From the NCBI RefSeq assembly GCF_000341085.1, contig NZ_ANBA01000012.1, positions 62,001 to 126,000 of the forward strand: DNA of 64,000 bases, given 5' to 3'. Origin of the DNA: Nocardiopsis ganjiahuensis DSM 45031. GTDB lineage: Bacteria > Actinomycetota > Actinomycetes > Streptosporangiales > Streptosporangiaceae. A program made the position numbers and the translations under genes. Every line of letters begins with the position of its first letter. Position 1 is the stretch's first letter. This document shows, in pieces, positions 19,505 through 30,778 of the stretch. A model generated the notes under the pieces. That model was not told the DNA's origin. It saw only the letters and a program-made list of their open reading frames with translations, and did not search any database.

Positions 19505-19992
19505 TGCTTCGCCCACCGTTCTCCGCCCTCCGTGGGACGGCGGTCACCGCCTGCTTCACTCTTCGCCGACTCGACCGGTTCGGGGCGTGGGCCCCCGCGG
19601 CCGCGCCGGCGCTTGGCGGTCCCTTTGGGACGCTGCGCCGCGGCGATCGCGCTGTCGAGTTGTACTGCCAGGTCCTCCTGCCGCATGGTCGCGGCCGAGG
19701 GCTTGGCCCGCACTACCAGAAGGCTACCGTTTGGCAGAACAGCCAATCGTGCTCGCATCAGGTGGCGCAGCCGTCGCTGCACACGCTTGCGCACCACGGC
19801 TCCCCCGACGGCCTTGCTCACGACAAAACCGACGCGCGGCGGGGCCGGGGCGTCGGTGTCGGTACTGCTGTCGGGTGACTGTGGGGGCGCGAGGTAGACG
19901 ACGCCCAGGGCATCACGCGATGCGCGTCGGCCTGAACGCATGACCGTTCCGAACTCGGCGCTGTGGCGCATCCGGTTCTCCGGCGACAACAT
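19501..19992 (-). CDS. rnpA: Ribonuclease P protein component
   Basis: A 163-aa basic protein that works with the RNase P RNA in tRNA 5' maturation. The start of the fold ([14 protein letters not shown]) and the RNR-type signature region ([21 protein letters not shown]) are clear. ATG 19992 is preceded by GGAGG at a 7-base distance, better than the GTG at 20022. About 30 extra basic residues are found at the C-terminus. It follows rpmH and overlaps yidD. Confidence 0.94.
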   Translation of the reverse strand: MLSPENRMRHSAEFGTVMRSGRRASRDALGVVYLAPPQSPDSSTDTDAPAPPRVGFVVSKAVGGAVVRKRVQRRLRHLMRARLAVLPNGSLLVVRAKPSAATMRQEDLAVQLDSAIAAAQRPKGTAKRRRGRGGPRPEPVESAKSEAGGDRRPTEGGERWAKQ

Positions 19993-20057
19993 CGGCGTTC
20001 CTCCGGGAGAGGGGTGCGGCACGGCCCTCGGCTACCGGTTCCGTGCCCCACGACAAA

Positions 20058-20090
20058 GGGACCGGCCGGCAAGAAGGCCGGACCGGTCCC
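20058..20090 (-). terminator. Hairpin between rpmH and rnpA (possible attenuator)
   Basis: A GC-rich stem of about 13 bp with one bulged base lies between the rpmH stop and the rnpA start. It has no T tract on the leftward strand. It could lower rnpA expression relative to the abundant L34 message. Confidence 0.5.
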
Positions 20091-20108
20091 AGTGAAAGTC
20101 TTGAGGCG

Positions 20109-20252
20109 CTAGTGGCTCACGGTCAGCGCGGCGCGTCCCTTGCGACGTCGCGAGGCGATGATGGCGCGACCGGCGCGCGTACGCATGCGCAGCCGGAAAC
20201 CGTGGACCTTCGCGCGACGCCGGTTGTTCGGCTGAAACGTACGCTTGCTCAC
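20109..20252 (-). CDS. rpmH: 50S ribosomal protein L34
   Basis: A 47-aa very basic protein, the smallest large-subunit protein and too short for many gene callers. The sequence begins with the family hallmark [19 protein letters not shown] and ends GRAALTVSH. Start is GTG 20252. It is the first gene of the leftward rpmH-rnpA-yidD-yidC-jag unit and faces away from dnaA, the usual arrangement. Confidence 0.96.
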   Translation of the reverse strand: MSKRTFQPNNRRRAKVHGFRLRMRTRAGRAIIASRRRKGRAALTVSH

Positions 20253-20387
20253 TACTGGCTCCAGGGGCGTGTCAGGAAAGTACTACGACAGACCCCCAGG
20301 ATATGCGGGGCCTTACTGTGCGTGTGCCGTGGCCGCGCCGTCGCGACAGACACGAGCGCAGGCAGAATCATCGGCATAAGCATAAAG

Positions 20388-20416
20388 AACATACGACCTG
20401 GTCGGGTCGTGGTCAA
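20388..20416 (-). promoter_or_regulatory. Promoter of rpmH operon
   Basis: On the minus strand, TTGACC (20416-20411) and TATGTT (20393-20388) are separated by exactly 17 bp, a good housekeeping-sigma promoter. It gives a leader of roughly 130 nt before the rpmH start. Confidence 0.75.
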
Positions 20417-20505
20417 ATCAGACCTGCTGACGGGTCCGCCCGCGGGCGCCGCGGGCGGGCCGCGGCCGGTGGCGGACACCACTGCGCACAGTCTACCCGG
20501 CTCCC

Positions 20506-20797
20506 TGTGGACAACTGGTTGTCCACAGGGGGTGAAACTTCCCCAGGGAGCACAGGCTGTGGATAACCTCAACCTGTGGATAACTCGTGGATCGAGCTGC
20601 GAACAGCTCCTCCGGAACCGTGGATGAGCGCCTTACACACGCCCTGACCTGCATATTGTGGATAACTCTGCGGAACCCACAGCCAGCTGCCATCCTGTGG
20701 ATAAACCTGTGCACAACGTGTGGACAACCTCCGGAAGCTGTGGATACCCAGAGGTAGTCAAACCCTTGGCCGCCAGCACCCGATCCGGTTGTCCACA
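20506..20797. promoter_or_regulatory. DnaA-box cluster upstream of dnaA
   Basis: Eight perfect TTGTCCACA or TTATCCACA boxes: 20519 and 20789 on the plus strand; 20506, 20558, 20575, 20657, 20696 and 20719 on the minus strand. A near match lies at 20739. The first two form an inverted pair. The cluster probably autoregulates dnaA and may be part of a bipartite origin. Confidence 0.88.
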
Positions 20798-21000
20798 GCC
20801 CCTGCACCATCGAACGAACCGAACCCGTACGGCCTCCCCTGCCCCGGCACCCTCCACAGGGGAGGACAATGGGATGGGTGGGCCCTCAGGGGCTCCCACG
20901 CGCCCGAGACACGCCGTACCAACCTCCCCCGTCCCCTCACCGCTTCCAATCCGCTCCGAACAGATCCGCACCGAAGGGACAGCAACCATGGCAGGTCACC

Positions 21001-23127
21001 TTGGCTGACGCACAGGTCAACCTCGCAATGGTCTGGTCAAGCGTGCTGGACGGGATCGACAACGACTCCCTGCCCGCACACCAGCGTGCCTGGCTGCCGC
21101 AGACCCGTCCGCTGGGTCTGATCGAGGACACGGCGCTGATCGCAGCGCCCAACGAGTTCACCAAGAAGGTCCTGGAGACACGCCTCTACCCGGCGATCAG
21201 CAAGGCCCTCTCCGCACACCTGGGACGGGACATCCGGGTCGCGGTGACCGTGGACCCCACAGCCGTACCCACCCCGCCGCCGACGCCCGCGCCGTACGGC
21301 ATGAGCCGGGACACCGGCGCGCACACCCCTCTCTCCCCCGCCAGGGAACAGGGGCCGGTCGGGCCGCGCCCCGAACAGGCCTCCCACGAGAACTCCCCCC
21401 GGGAGTCCGTGGCGCACGAACCCCGCGGCCAGCACGCCCGCCCGGCCGGTCCGCACCCCTCCGAAGCGCTCGGGGCACACCCCGGCCACGCCCGGGCCCA
21501 GGAGGCGCAGGAGGACCGGGCCGACCTGCTCGGCTCCGCGCACCAGGACCCCCGCCCGGGTACGCAGGGCTCCGCGCCGCAGGACGCGCCCCAGCAGTAC
21601 GAGGAGCAGCGGTACGCCGATTCCGGCGGCTGGGCCCCCCTCACACCGGAGTCCGCACCCGCGCAGCAGGCACAGCCGCACGCCCGGCCTCAGCCGCCCC
21701 ACCAGGCGCCGGCCCGACAGCCGCAGCCCTCCGCGCAGTCGTCGCAGGCCCCGCGGTCCGCCCCTCCGACGCACTCCCGGGGTGGGCAGGAAGGACAGTC
21801 CTCCTGGGCGCCCTCCTCCCCGGACTGGGCGCAGCCCGCCCAGGAACAGCTGTGGCAGCAGCAGAGCTGGGGGGACGCGGCCTGGGACCAGCCCAACCGC
21901 TGGGAGACACCGGCAGCGCAGAAGCCCGCCCCCGCCCCGGCCGAACCCGCGGGCCCGGGTGAGCCCGAGGGGTTCCGTCCCTCTCCCGAACCGGCCCAGG
22001 AGGCCCCCGCCCCGGCTCCGGTGGAGGAGAAGAGCAAGAAGAGCTCCCCCTCCTCTCCCCCCGGGCGTTCCCCGGAGATCCCGCCGGGCGAGCACGCGCG
22101 GCTGAACCCGAAGTACACCTTCGACACCTTCGTCATCGGCTCCAGCAACCGGTTCGCGCACGCGGCCTCGGTGGCCGCCGCGGAGGCCCCGGCCAAGGCG
22201 TACAACCCGCTGTTCATCCACGGCGGCTCCGGCCTGGGCAAGACCCACCTGCTGCACGCCATCGGGCACTACACGCACCGTCTCTACGAGGGTTCCCGGG
22301 TGCGGTACGTGAGCTCGGAGGAGTTCACCAACGAGTTCATCAACTCGATCCGGGACGGCAAGGCGGACGGGTTCCGCCGCCGGTACCGGGACATCGACGT
22401 GCTCCTGGTGGACGACATCCAGTTCCTGGAGAACAAGGAGCAGACGCAGGAGGAGTTCTTCCACACCTTCAACACGCTCCACAACTCCGACAAGCAGATC
22501 GTCATCTCCAGCGACCGGCCGCCCAAGCAGCTGACCACGCTGGAGGACCGGATGCGCAGCCGGTTCGAGTGGGGCCTGCTGACGGACGTCCAGCCGCCCG
22601 AGCTGGAGACCCGGATCGCCATCCTGCGCAAGAAGGCCGCGCAGGAAGGGCTGGCCGCCCCGCCCGAGGTCCTGGAGTTCATCGCCAGCAAGATCTCCAC
22701 CAACATCCGTGAGCTGGAGGGGGCGCTCATCCGCGTCACCGCCTTCGCCAGCCTCAACCGGCAGTCGGTGGACCTGGACCTGACCGGCCAGGTGCTGCGG
22801 GACCTGGTCCCGAACGCGGAGGTGCCGGAGGTCACGGCCAGCGCGATCATGTCCCAGACGGCGGCCTACTTCGGGCTGAGCCTGGAGGACCTGTGCGGCA
22901 CCTCCCGTTCCCGGGTCCTGGTCACGGCCCGACAGATCGCCATGTACCTGTGCCGTGAGCTCACCGACCTCTCCCTGCCCAAGATCGGGCAGCAGTTCGG
23001 CCGGGACCACACCACGGTCATGCACGCCGACCGCAAGGTCCGGGCGCTGATGGCGGAGCGCCGCTCCATCTACAACCAGGTCCACGAGCTGACCAGCCGG
23101 ATCAAGGACCAGCCCTCGCTGACCTGA
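21001..23127 (+). CDS. dnaA: Chromosomal replication initiator DnaA
   Basis: About 708 aa. Domain I (1-90) has the usual VWSSVLDGI and [11 protein letters not shown] segments. Domain II (about 95-360) is an unusually long Gln/Pro/Ala-rich linker, typical of high-GC actinobacteria. The AAA+ domain III has Walker [10 protein letters not shown] (about 408-416) and Walker B LLVDDIQF. Domain IV has the DnaA-box-binding signature [13 protein letters not shown] (about 667-680). TTG 21001 is chosen because translation then starts (L)[11 protein letters not shown], matching known DnaA N-termini; a short AGGT precedes it. The ATG at 20988 is out of frame, and the open frame to 20869 encodes no domain. 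Confidence 0.95.
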   Translation: MADAQVNLAMVWSSVLDGIDNDSLPAHQRAWLPQTRPLGLIEDTALIAAPNEFTKKVLETRLYPAISKALSAHLGRDIRVAVTVDPTAVPTPPPTPAPYGMSRDTGAHTPLSPAREQGPVGPRPEQASHENSPRESVAHEPRGQHARPAGPHPSEALGAHPGHARAQEAQEDRADLLGSAHQDPRPGTQGSAPQDAPQQYEEQRYADSGGWAPLTPESAPAQQAQPHARPQPPHQAPARQPQPSAQSSQAPRSAPPTHSRGGQEGQSSWAPSSPDWAQPAQEQLWQQQSWGDAAWDQPNRWETPAAQKPAPAPAEPAGPGEPEGFRPSPEPAQEAPAPAPVEEKSKKSSPSSPPGRSPEIPPGEHARLNPKYTFDTFVIGSSNRFAHAASVAAAEAPAKAYNPLFIHGGSGLGKTHLLHAIGHYTHRLYEGSRVRYVSSEEFTNEFINSIRDGKADGFRRRYRDIDVLLVDDIQFLENKEQTQEEFFHTFNTLHNSDKQIVISSDRPPKQLTTLEDRMRSRFEWGLLTDVQPPELETRIAILRKKAAQEGLAAPPEVLEFIASKISTNIRELEGALIRVTAFASLNRQSVDLDLTGQVLRDLVPNAEVPEVTASAIMSQTAAYFGLSLEDLCGTSRSRVLVTARQIAMYLCRELTDLSLPKIGQQFGRDHTTVMHADRKVRALMAERRSIYNQVHELTSRIKDQPSLT

Positions 23128-23164
23128 CCGGGGATCCGCCACAGGGGATGGACAGCGACATCGA

Positions 23165-23197
23165 GGGGGTGGCCCGCCGCGCAGGCGGGCCACCCCC
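23165..23197 (+). terminator. Terminator of dnaA
   Basis: A 14-bp perfect GC-rich stem (23165-23178 with 23184-23197), loop GCGCA, starts 38 bases after the dnaA stop and ends in CTTC. Confidence 0.82.
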
Positions 23198-23206
23198 TTC
23201 CCTGTG

Positions 23207-23290
23207 CCCTCCTGTCGCCGTGTCCACGTGTTCCCCTGTCGCCGTGTCGTCGTATCGCCGTGTCACTGTGTCGGCGTGTCGACTTCTCCC
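23207..23290. repeat. Degenerate TGTCGCCG-type tandem tract
   Basis: About 84 bp made of imperfect repeats of CTGTCGCCGTGTC and CGTATCGCCGTGTC, ending in GTGTCGAC. It resembles the TGTCGAC-rich intergenic pieces at 58492-58540 and 62238-62265. Confidence 0.6.
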
Positions 23291-23344
23291 TGCCTCACCC
23301 CTGTCCGCAGTCGCCGGGGCTCCCCCGGAACCGCCCGAACCGAG

Positions 23345-24021
23345 TTATCCACAGGCTTGTGGGGGTGTTGGTCCCCCGGGGAGAGGTAAGCCCGTGTCGT
23401 GGCCCGAACGCACCGTCCGTACCGGACACGCTCTGTTTCCCCTGGTTTCCAGTACCTCCAGCGCCTGTTGCCCTGCCCACACCGGTCTCCGGGAGCCCTG
23501 CGGAAAGACCGTGACAACGATCGGAGTTCGTAGTTGGCGGAGTGCCTGTGGAAAACCCTGTGCACAGACTGTTTGTCCAGGTTCGAGAGGTCTGGGCGAC
23601 GCTCCGAAAAAAAGTTTTGCGGTTTCTCCGCGAAGTTATCCACAGGAAGGGCACCAAATCTGTGGACAACCCTGTGGATAAACTGTGGACAACCGCCTCG
23701 GTCCTGTGGGTAACCAGGGGTCGCCCTGTGGACGCGGTCACGGGTCATCGGATCACCGAACCACAGGCTGCTGTGGACAACATGGGGAAAACCTGTGGAC
23801 GGACCTGTGGACGCTCTGTGGACAACCTGTGGGCCCCTGTTTCCGTCCACAGGCAGGCCGAGTTACCCACAGGGTCATCCACAGGGCCTGTGGACAAAAA
23901 TTCGCGGTCTGACCTGCGAGAACAAGGGTTATCCACATTATCCACAGGCCCTACTACTACTACGCACCTTCATTAACCAAGATGTGGCTTCAAAACAGCT
24001 CCGCGTCAAATCTGTGGACAA
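23345..24021. promoter_or_regulatory. oriC DnaA-box array
   Basis: Perfect 9-mers TTRTCCACA: plus strand at 23345, 23636, 23929 and 23938; minus strand at 23661, 23673, 23684, 23772, 23817, 23889 and 24013. One-mismatch boxes are interspersed (for example 23863 and 23875). Boxes 23661-23692 are spaced 11-12 bp apart, about one helical turn, and 23929/23938 are head-to-tail with no gap. Confidence 0.92.
23938..23963 (+). promoter_or_regulatory. DnaA box, GC spacer and DnaA-trio (basal unwinding system)
   Basis: TTATCCACA (23938-23946) is followed by GGCCC and then four TAC trinucleotides (23952-23963). This is the arrangement described for bacterial origin unwinding, where DnaA passes from the double-stranded box to single-stranded trios. 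The following 35 bp are relatively AT-rich and could melt first. Confidence 0.8.
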
Positions 24022-24309
24022 AGCCCCGAGATCGAGGTGACGGCGGTCCTGTCCTGAGCTGGCAGCGGCAGCGGGTGAATCCGGGTAACGTGTGGTCTCG
24101 CCCCTGTCCTCCGCCGCCCAGATCTGAGCGGTGACCCCTACGGGAACCGAGACCGCTCCGGTGGCACGCTCCGCTCCGATGCGGAACCCGTCCACACCCT
24201 GTTGGCGAATCCAGCCGACGGAGCCGTCCGGCAGACCCACGAGACACCCACGAGCTGCAACGTTGAGGCTGCGACCGGTCCACCGGTCGTGCGGAAAGTG
24301 AGTCGGAAA

Positions 24310-25449
24310 GTGAAGTTCCGGGTCGAACGCGACGTACTGGCCGACGCTGTCGCCTGGACAGCGCGCACACTGCCGACGCGCCCCTCTGTACCGGTCCTCG
24401 CCGGGATCCTGCTGGACGCCGGCGAGACCGACGGCCGCCAGCGGCTGCGCCTGTCCGGCTTCGACTACGAGGTCTCGGCGCAGGTCTCGGTGGACGTCGA
24501 GATCGAGGAGGCCGGGCAGACCCTGGTCTCCGGCCGTCTCCTCGCCGAGATCACCCGAAACCTTCCTCCACAGCCTGTGGAGATCTCCACGGACGGCCCG
24601 AAGGTCGTCGTCACCTGCGGCAGCGCGAAGTTCACCCTGAACACCATGCCGGTCGAGGACTACCCGTCCCTGCCGGAGATGCCCGGTGTCAGCGGGACCA
24701 TCGGCAGCGACGTGTTCGCCGCCGCGGTCAGCCAGGTGGCCGTGGCCGCCGGCCGTGACGACACGCTCCCGATGCTCACCGGCATCCGGGTCGAGATCGA
24801 GGGCGAGACGATCACCCTCGCCTCCACCGACCGCTACCGCCTCGCCGTCCGCGAACTGAGCTGGAAGCCGGAGAACCCGGACCTGTCCGCCGTCGCGCTG
24901 GTTCCGGCCAAGACCCTCCACGACACCGCCAAGTCGCTCACCTCCGGCGCGGAGGTCTCCATCGCCCTGTCGGGCAGCGACACCGGCGAGGGCATGATGG
25001 GCTTCGAGGGCGGCGGACGCCGGACCACCACGCGCCTGCTGGACGGCGAGTTCCCCAAGTACCGCGCACTGCTGCCGGACTCCTTCAACACCGTGGCCGA
25101 GGTCAGCCGCTCCGAGTTCGTCGAGGCCGTCAAGCGCGTCTCGCTAGTCGCCGAGCGCAACACCCCGCTCCGGCTGGCCTTCTCCCAGGGCGCGCTGGTC
25201 CTGGAGGCGGGAACGGGCGAGGACGCACAGGCTGTGGAGACCCTCGAGGCGGACCTGGACGGCGACGACATCCAGATCGCCTTCAACTCGGGGTTCCTGC
25301 TGGACGGGCTCGGTGCCATCGGGACCGACGTCGCCCGTCTGCACTTCACCACCTCGACCAAGCCCGCCATCCTCACCGGCAAGCCGGCCGAGGAGGGCTC
25401 GTCCCCCGAGTACCGCTACCTGATCATGCCGGTCCGCCTCTCCGGCTGA
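24310..25449 (+). CDS. dnaN: DNA polymerase III beta subunit (sliding clamp)
   Basis: A 379-aa ring-forming clamp that tethers the replicative polymerase. The N-terminus MKFRVERDVLADAVAWTAR matches the family exactly, so GTG 24310 is preferred to in-frame GTGs at 24289 and 24298. The C-terminus ends in YLIMPVRLSG, the conserved MPVRL end. A TCCACAGCCTGTGGA dyad lies in the coding sequence at 24567-24581. gnd and recF follow, as usual in actinobacteria. Confidence 0.96.
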   Translation: MKFRVERDVLADAVAWTARTLPTRPSVPVLAGILLDAGETDGRQRLRLSGFDYEVSAQVSVDVEIEEAGQTLVSGRLLAEITRNLPPQPVEISTDGPKVVVTCGSAKFTLNTMPVEDYPSLPEMPGVSGTIGSDVFAAAVSQVAVAAGRDDTLPMLTGIRVEIEGETITLASTDRYRLAVRELSWKPENPDLSAVALVPAKTLHDTAKSLTSGAEVSIALSGSDTGEGMMGFEGGGRRTTTRLLDGEFPKYRALLPDSFNTVAEVSRSEFVEAVKRVSLVAERNTPLRLAFSQGALVLEAGTGEDAQAVETLEADLDGDDIQIAFNSGFLLDGLGAIGTDVARLHFTTSTKPAILTGKPAEEGSSPEYRYLIMPVRLSG

Positions 25450-25556
25450 CCGGAGCGCCGGTTCGATCCACAGGCGTCCGCCGTCCTGCCCGTGCACGAA
25501 CCCGCGGGCCGGACGGCTTCCACCATGTCCACAGGTGCCCGAAGGGGAGTGCACAC

Positions 25557-26480
25557 ATGCAGATCGGAATGATCGGCCTCGGCAAGATGGGCGGCAACAT
25601 GGCCGCCCGCCTGCGCGAGAAGGGCCACGACGTCGTCGGCTACGACGTGTCCCCCGGTGAGCGGGACGTCGAGACGCTGAGCGAGCTCGTCGGCCGTCTC
25701 GAGGCGCCCCGCGCCGTGTGGGTGATGGTTCCGGCCGGCGACCCGACCAACACGATCATCGCTGAGCTCGGCGACCTCCTCTCCGAGGGCGACATCGTCG
25801 TGGAGGGCGGCAACACCCACTACGTCGACGACCAGCCGCGCTCCGAGGCGCTGGCCGCCAAGGGCATCGGTTACGTCGACGCCGGCGTCAGCGGCGGTGT
25901 GTGGGGCCGCCAGAACGGCTACGGGATCATGGTCGGCGGCCGGGACGAGGACGTGGAGCGCCTGCGCCCCGTCTTCGACTCCCTGACCCCCGACGAGGGC
26001 GGCGGTTTCGTGCACGCCGGTGCGGTCGGCGCGGGCCACTTCGTGAAGATGGTCCACAACGGCATCGAGTACGGCATGATGCAGTCCTTCGCCGAGGGCT
26101 ACGAGCTGATGGTCGCCTCGGGCATCGTCAAGGACGTCCCCGGCACCCTGGAGAGCTGGCGCGAGGGCACGGTCGTCCGCTCCTGGCTGCTGGACCTGCT
26201 CGGCCGCGCCCTGGAGGAGGACCCGGACCTGTCGGAGCTGCGCGGCTACGTGCAGGACTCCGGTGAGGGCCGCTGGACCGTCCAGGCCGCCGTGGACCTC
26301 GCGGTCCCCGCCCCGGCGATCACCGCCTCGCTCTTCGCGCGGTTCGCCTCCCGCCAGGACGACAGCCAGGCCATGAAGGTCGTCGCCGCCCTGCGCAACC
26401 AGTTCGGCGGGCACGCCGTCACCAGGGCCGAGGCGAAGACCGTCACCGAGGCCGAGGCACAGGCCGTCGACGAGGACTAG
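25557..26480 (+). CDS. gnd: 6-phosphogluconate dehydrogenase, decarboxylating (short form)
   Basis: A 307-aa oxidoreductase of the pentose phosphate pathway, converting 6-phosphogluconate to ribulose 5-phosphate and CO2. The N-terminal Rossmann motif is GLGKMGGNMA; the substrate-binding signature DAGVSGGVWG and the catalytic Lys region HFVKMVHNGIEYGM are present. At about 300 aa it is the short, dimeric or tetrameric type. Asp in GYDVS, at the end of the second strand, favours NAD over NADP (inference). Its place between dnaN and recF is typical for actinobacteria. Confidence 0.93.
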   Translation: MQIGMIGLGKMGGNMAARLREKGHDVVGYDVSPGERDVETLSELVGRLEAPRAVWVMVPAGDPTNTIIAELGDLLSEGDIVVEGGNTHYVDDQPRSEALAAKGIGYVDAGVSGGVWGRQNGYGIMVGGRDEDVERLRPVFDSLTPDEGGGFVHAGAVGAGHFVKMVHNGIEYGMMQSFAEGYELMVASGIVKDVPGTLESWREGTVVRSWLLDLLGRALEEDPDLSELRGYVQDSGEGRWTVQAAVDLAVPAPAITASLFARFASRQDDSQAMKVVAALRNQFGGHAVTRAEAKTVTEAEAQAVDED

Positions 26481-26498
26481 CCGCACCCTGTTCTCTCT

Positions 26499-26534
26499 CC
26501 GGGGGCGGTCCGGGGTTCACCGGACCGCCCCCGG
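26499..26534 (+). terminator. Terminator of gnd
   Basis: A 15-bp perfect stem (26499-26513 with 26520-26534) is followed by CACTGTTTT. It separates dnaN-gnd from recF. Confidence 0.85.
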
Positions 26535-26606
26535 CACTGTTTTCCCACCGCTTCACGCGGTTTCGCGCCGTCGCCCCACCGTTTCCCGCTCCAGGAGGAA
26601 GGCCGG

Positions 26607-27737
26607 ATGTACGTCTCCCACCTGCAACTGGCCGACTTCCGCTCCTACGAGTCGGCGCTGCTACAGCTCGAACCCGGTGTGAGCGTGTTCGTCGGCTCCA
26701 ACGGTCAGGGCAAGACCAACCTGGTCGAGGCGATCGGCTACGTCGCGACCCTGGGCAGCCACCGTGTCTCCTCCGACACCCCGCTGGTCCGGCAGGGCGC
26801 ACCCCGCTCGATCATCAGCGCCAAGGTCGTCCGCGACGGCCGGGACATGATGGTCGACCTGGAGATCAACCCCGGGCGGGCCAACCGCGCCCGGGTCAAC
26901 CGTGGCTCGGCCGGACGCCCCCGCGACGTTCTGGGCATCCTGCGCACGGTGCTCTTCGCCCCCGAGGACCTGGCCCTGGTCAAGGGCGACCCGGGAGAGC
27001 GGCGCCGTTTCCTCGACGAGCTCCTGGTGACGAGGGCCCCGCGGATGGCGGGGGTGCGCTCGGACTACGAACGCGTGCTCAAACAGCGCAACGCCCTGCT
27101 GAAGTCGGCCTCGGCGCGGATGCGCCAGCGCGCCACCCCGGACCTGAGCACGCTGGAGGTCTGGGACTCCCACCTCGCCGAGACCGGCGCCGAGCTCCTG
27201 ACCGCCCGGCTGGGGCTGGTGGAGGAGCTGCGACCGCTGATCGCGCACTCCTACGCGGGGCTGACCGACTCGGGCGGTCCGGCGGTGCCCACCTACCGGA
27301 GCTCCGCGGTCCCGGAGGGGCAGGAGATCCCCCGCGACCGTCCACAGCTTGTGGAAGTCCTGCGCGAAGCGATGGCCGAGGCGCGCGACCGCGAACTCCA
27401 GCGGGGCATCAGCCTGGTCGGCCCGCACCGCGACGAGCTGCACCTCCAGCTCGGTGATCTGCCCGCGAAGGGGTACGCCAGTCAGGGAGAGTCCTGGTCG
27501 TACGCCCTGTCGTTCAAACTGGCCGCCTTCGAACTGCTGCGGGCCGACGGCGACGACCCGGTCCTGATCCTGGACGACGTCTTCGCGGAACTGGACGCCG
27601 AGCGCCGCCGCAGGTTGGCCGGACGGGTGCGTGACGCCGAGCAGGTCCTGGTGACCGCGGCGGTCGGCGAGGACATCCCGAAGGAACTGGACGGAGCCAG
27701 GTTCGGGGTACGCGAAGGGGTGGTCGAGAGTGAGTGA
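26607..27737 (+). CDS. recF: DNA replication and repair protein RecF
   Basis: A 376-aa SMC-like ATPase that loads RecA at gaps. Walker [10 protein letters not shown] (about residues 31-39), the ABC signature [14 protein letters not shown] and Walker [12 protein letters not shown] are intact. ATG 26607 has AGGAGGAAGG upstream. Its last bases overlap the dciA start by 8 bp. A DnaA-like dyad, TCCACAGCTTGTGGA, lies inside at 27341-27355. Confidence 0.95.
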   Translation: MYVSHLQLADFRSYESALLQLEPGVSVFVGSNGQGKTNLVEAIGYVATLGSHRVSSDTPLVRQGAPRSIISAKVVRDGRDMMVDLEINPGRANRARVNRGSAGRPRDVLGILRTVLFAPEDLALVKGDPGERRRFLDELLVTRAPRMAGVRSDYERVLKQRNALLKSASARMRQRATPDLSTLEVWDSHLAETGAELLTARLGLVEELRPLIAHSYAGLTDSGGPAVPTYRSSAVPEGQEIPRDRPQLVEVLREAMAEARDRELQRGISLVGPHRDELHLQLGDLPAKGYASQGESWSYALSFKLAAFELLRADGDDPVLILDDVFAELDAERRRRLAGRVRDAEQVLVTAAVGEDIPKELDGARFGVREGVVESE

Positions 27738-28317
27738 GGGTTATCCACAGCCTGTGGATCCCGGGCTGCCGTATTCGGTCCCGGGCCGCGACACCTCCGG
27801 TTCCGGCGCGCCCCGTCCACAGCCTGTGGACGAAGGTCCGGCCCCGGCGACACCTCCGACCGTTCCCCCTGCCGAGCCCCCCGCGGCCCCGGCGGCCACC
27901 GGGGCGGACCTGGCCCGCCAGGCCCTGGCCCGGGCCAAGGCGGAGGCGCGCGAACGCGGTGCCGTTCCCCGGGGCATGAACCGGAATCGAAAACGTGGCC
28001 GATTGCGGTCACGGAACGAGCCCCAACTGTTCGGTGACGCGGTGCGCACCTGGCTGATCGAGCACGGTTGGCAGGAGCAGGTCGCCATCGGCGGTGTGTT
28101 CGGCCGGTGGGCGGACATCGTGGGCGACTTCAACGCCGAACACCTGCGTCCGGAAAGTTATTCGGAGGGAGAACTGGTTGTTGTGGCCGATTCACCCACG
28201 ATGGCGGCTCACGCACGAGCGATGGTTCGGGATTTGATGCGCCGGCTGAACGAGGAGCTGGGTGACGGCACCGTCATCGCCATCAAGGTCAAAGGACCCG
28301 GTTTCCGTCGCCGCTGA
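27730..28317 (+). CDS. dciA: DUF721/DciA-family replicative helicase loader
   Basis: A 195-aa protein. The DciA (DUF721) domain is C-terminal: [21 protein letters not shown] and the following strand-rich end. In bacteria that lack DnaC/DnaI, DciA helps DnaB helicase load at oriC (known for the family). The first 85 residues are a Pro/Ala-rich disordered region, in which two TCCACAGCCTGTGGA dyads (27744-27758, 27816-27830) are translated as Pro-Gln-Pro-Val. Start GTG 27730 overlaps recF. The position after recF and before gyrB is the usual one. Confidence 0.88.
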   Translation: MSEGYPQPVDPGLPYSVPGRDTSGSGAPRPQPVDEGPAPATPPTVPPAEPPAAPAATGADLARQALARAKAEARERGAVPRGMNRNRKRGRLRSRNEPQLFGDAVRTWLIEHGWQEQVAIGGVFGRWADIVGDFNAEHLRPESYSEGELVVVADSPTMAAHARAMVRDLMRRLNEELGDGTVIAIKVKGPGFRRR

Positions 28318-30727
<2,410 letters not shown>

Positions 30728-30778
30728 GTCCTCCACCCGCCCACGCTCCAGCAAGCTTCGTAGAAGGGATCGACATCC

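Larger units (their letters stand above)
20253..21000. other. rpmH-dnaA intergenic region
   Basis: A 748-bp non-coding region. From left to right it holds the rpmH leader and promoter (20388-20416), a GC-rich stretch, a dense cluster of DnaA boxes (20506-20797) and about 200 bp of dnaA leader with no obvious promoter hexamers. Confidence 0.75.
23128..24309. other. oriC: Chromosomal replication origin (oriC), dnaA-dnaN region
   Basis: A 1.18-kb non-coding region between dnaA and dnaN. It holds the dnaA terminator, a degenerate TGTCG-rich repeat tract, eleven perfect DnaA boxes between 23345 and 24021, an A-rich patch at 23605-23616 and a DnaA-trio unwinding motif at 23951-23963. Gene position and content together make the origin call secure. 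Confidence 0.93.
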
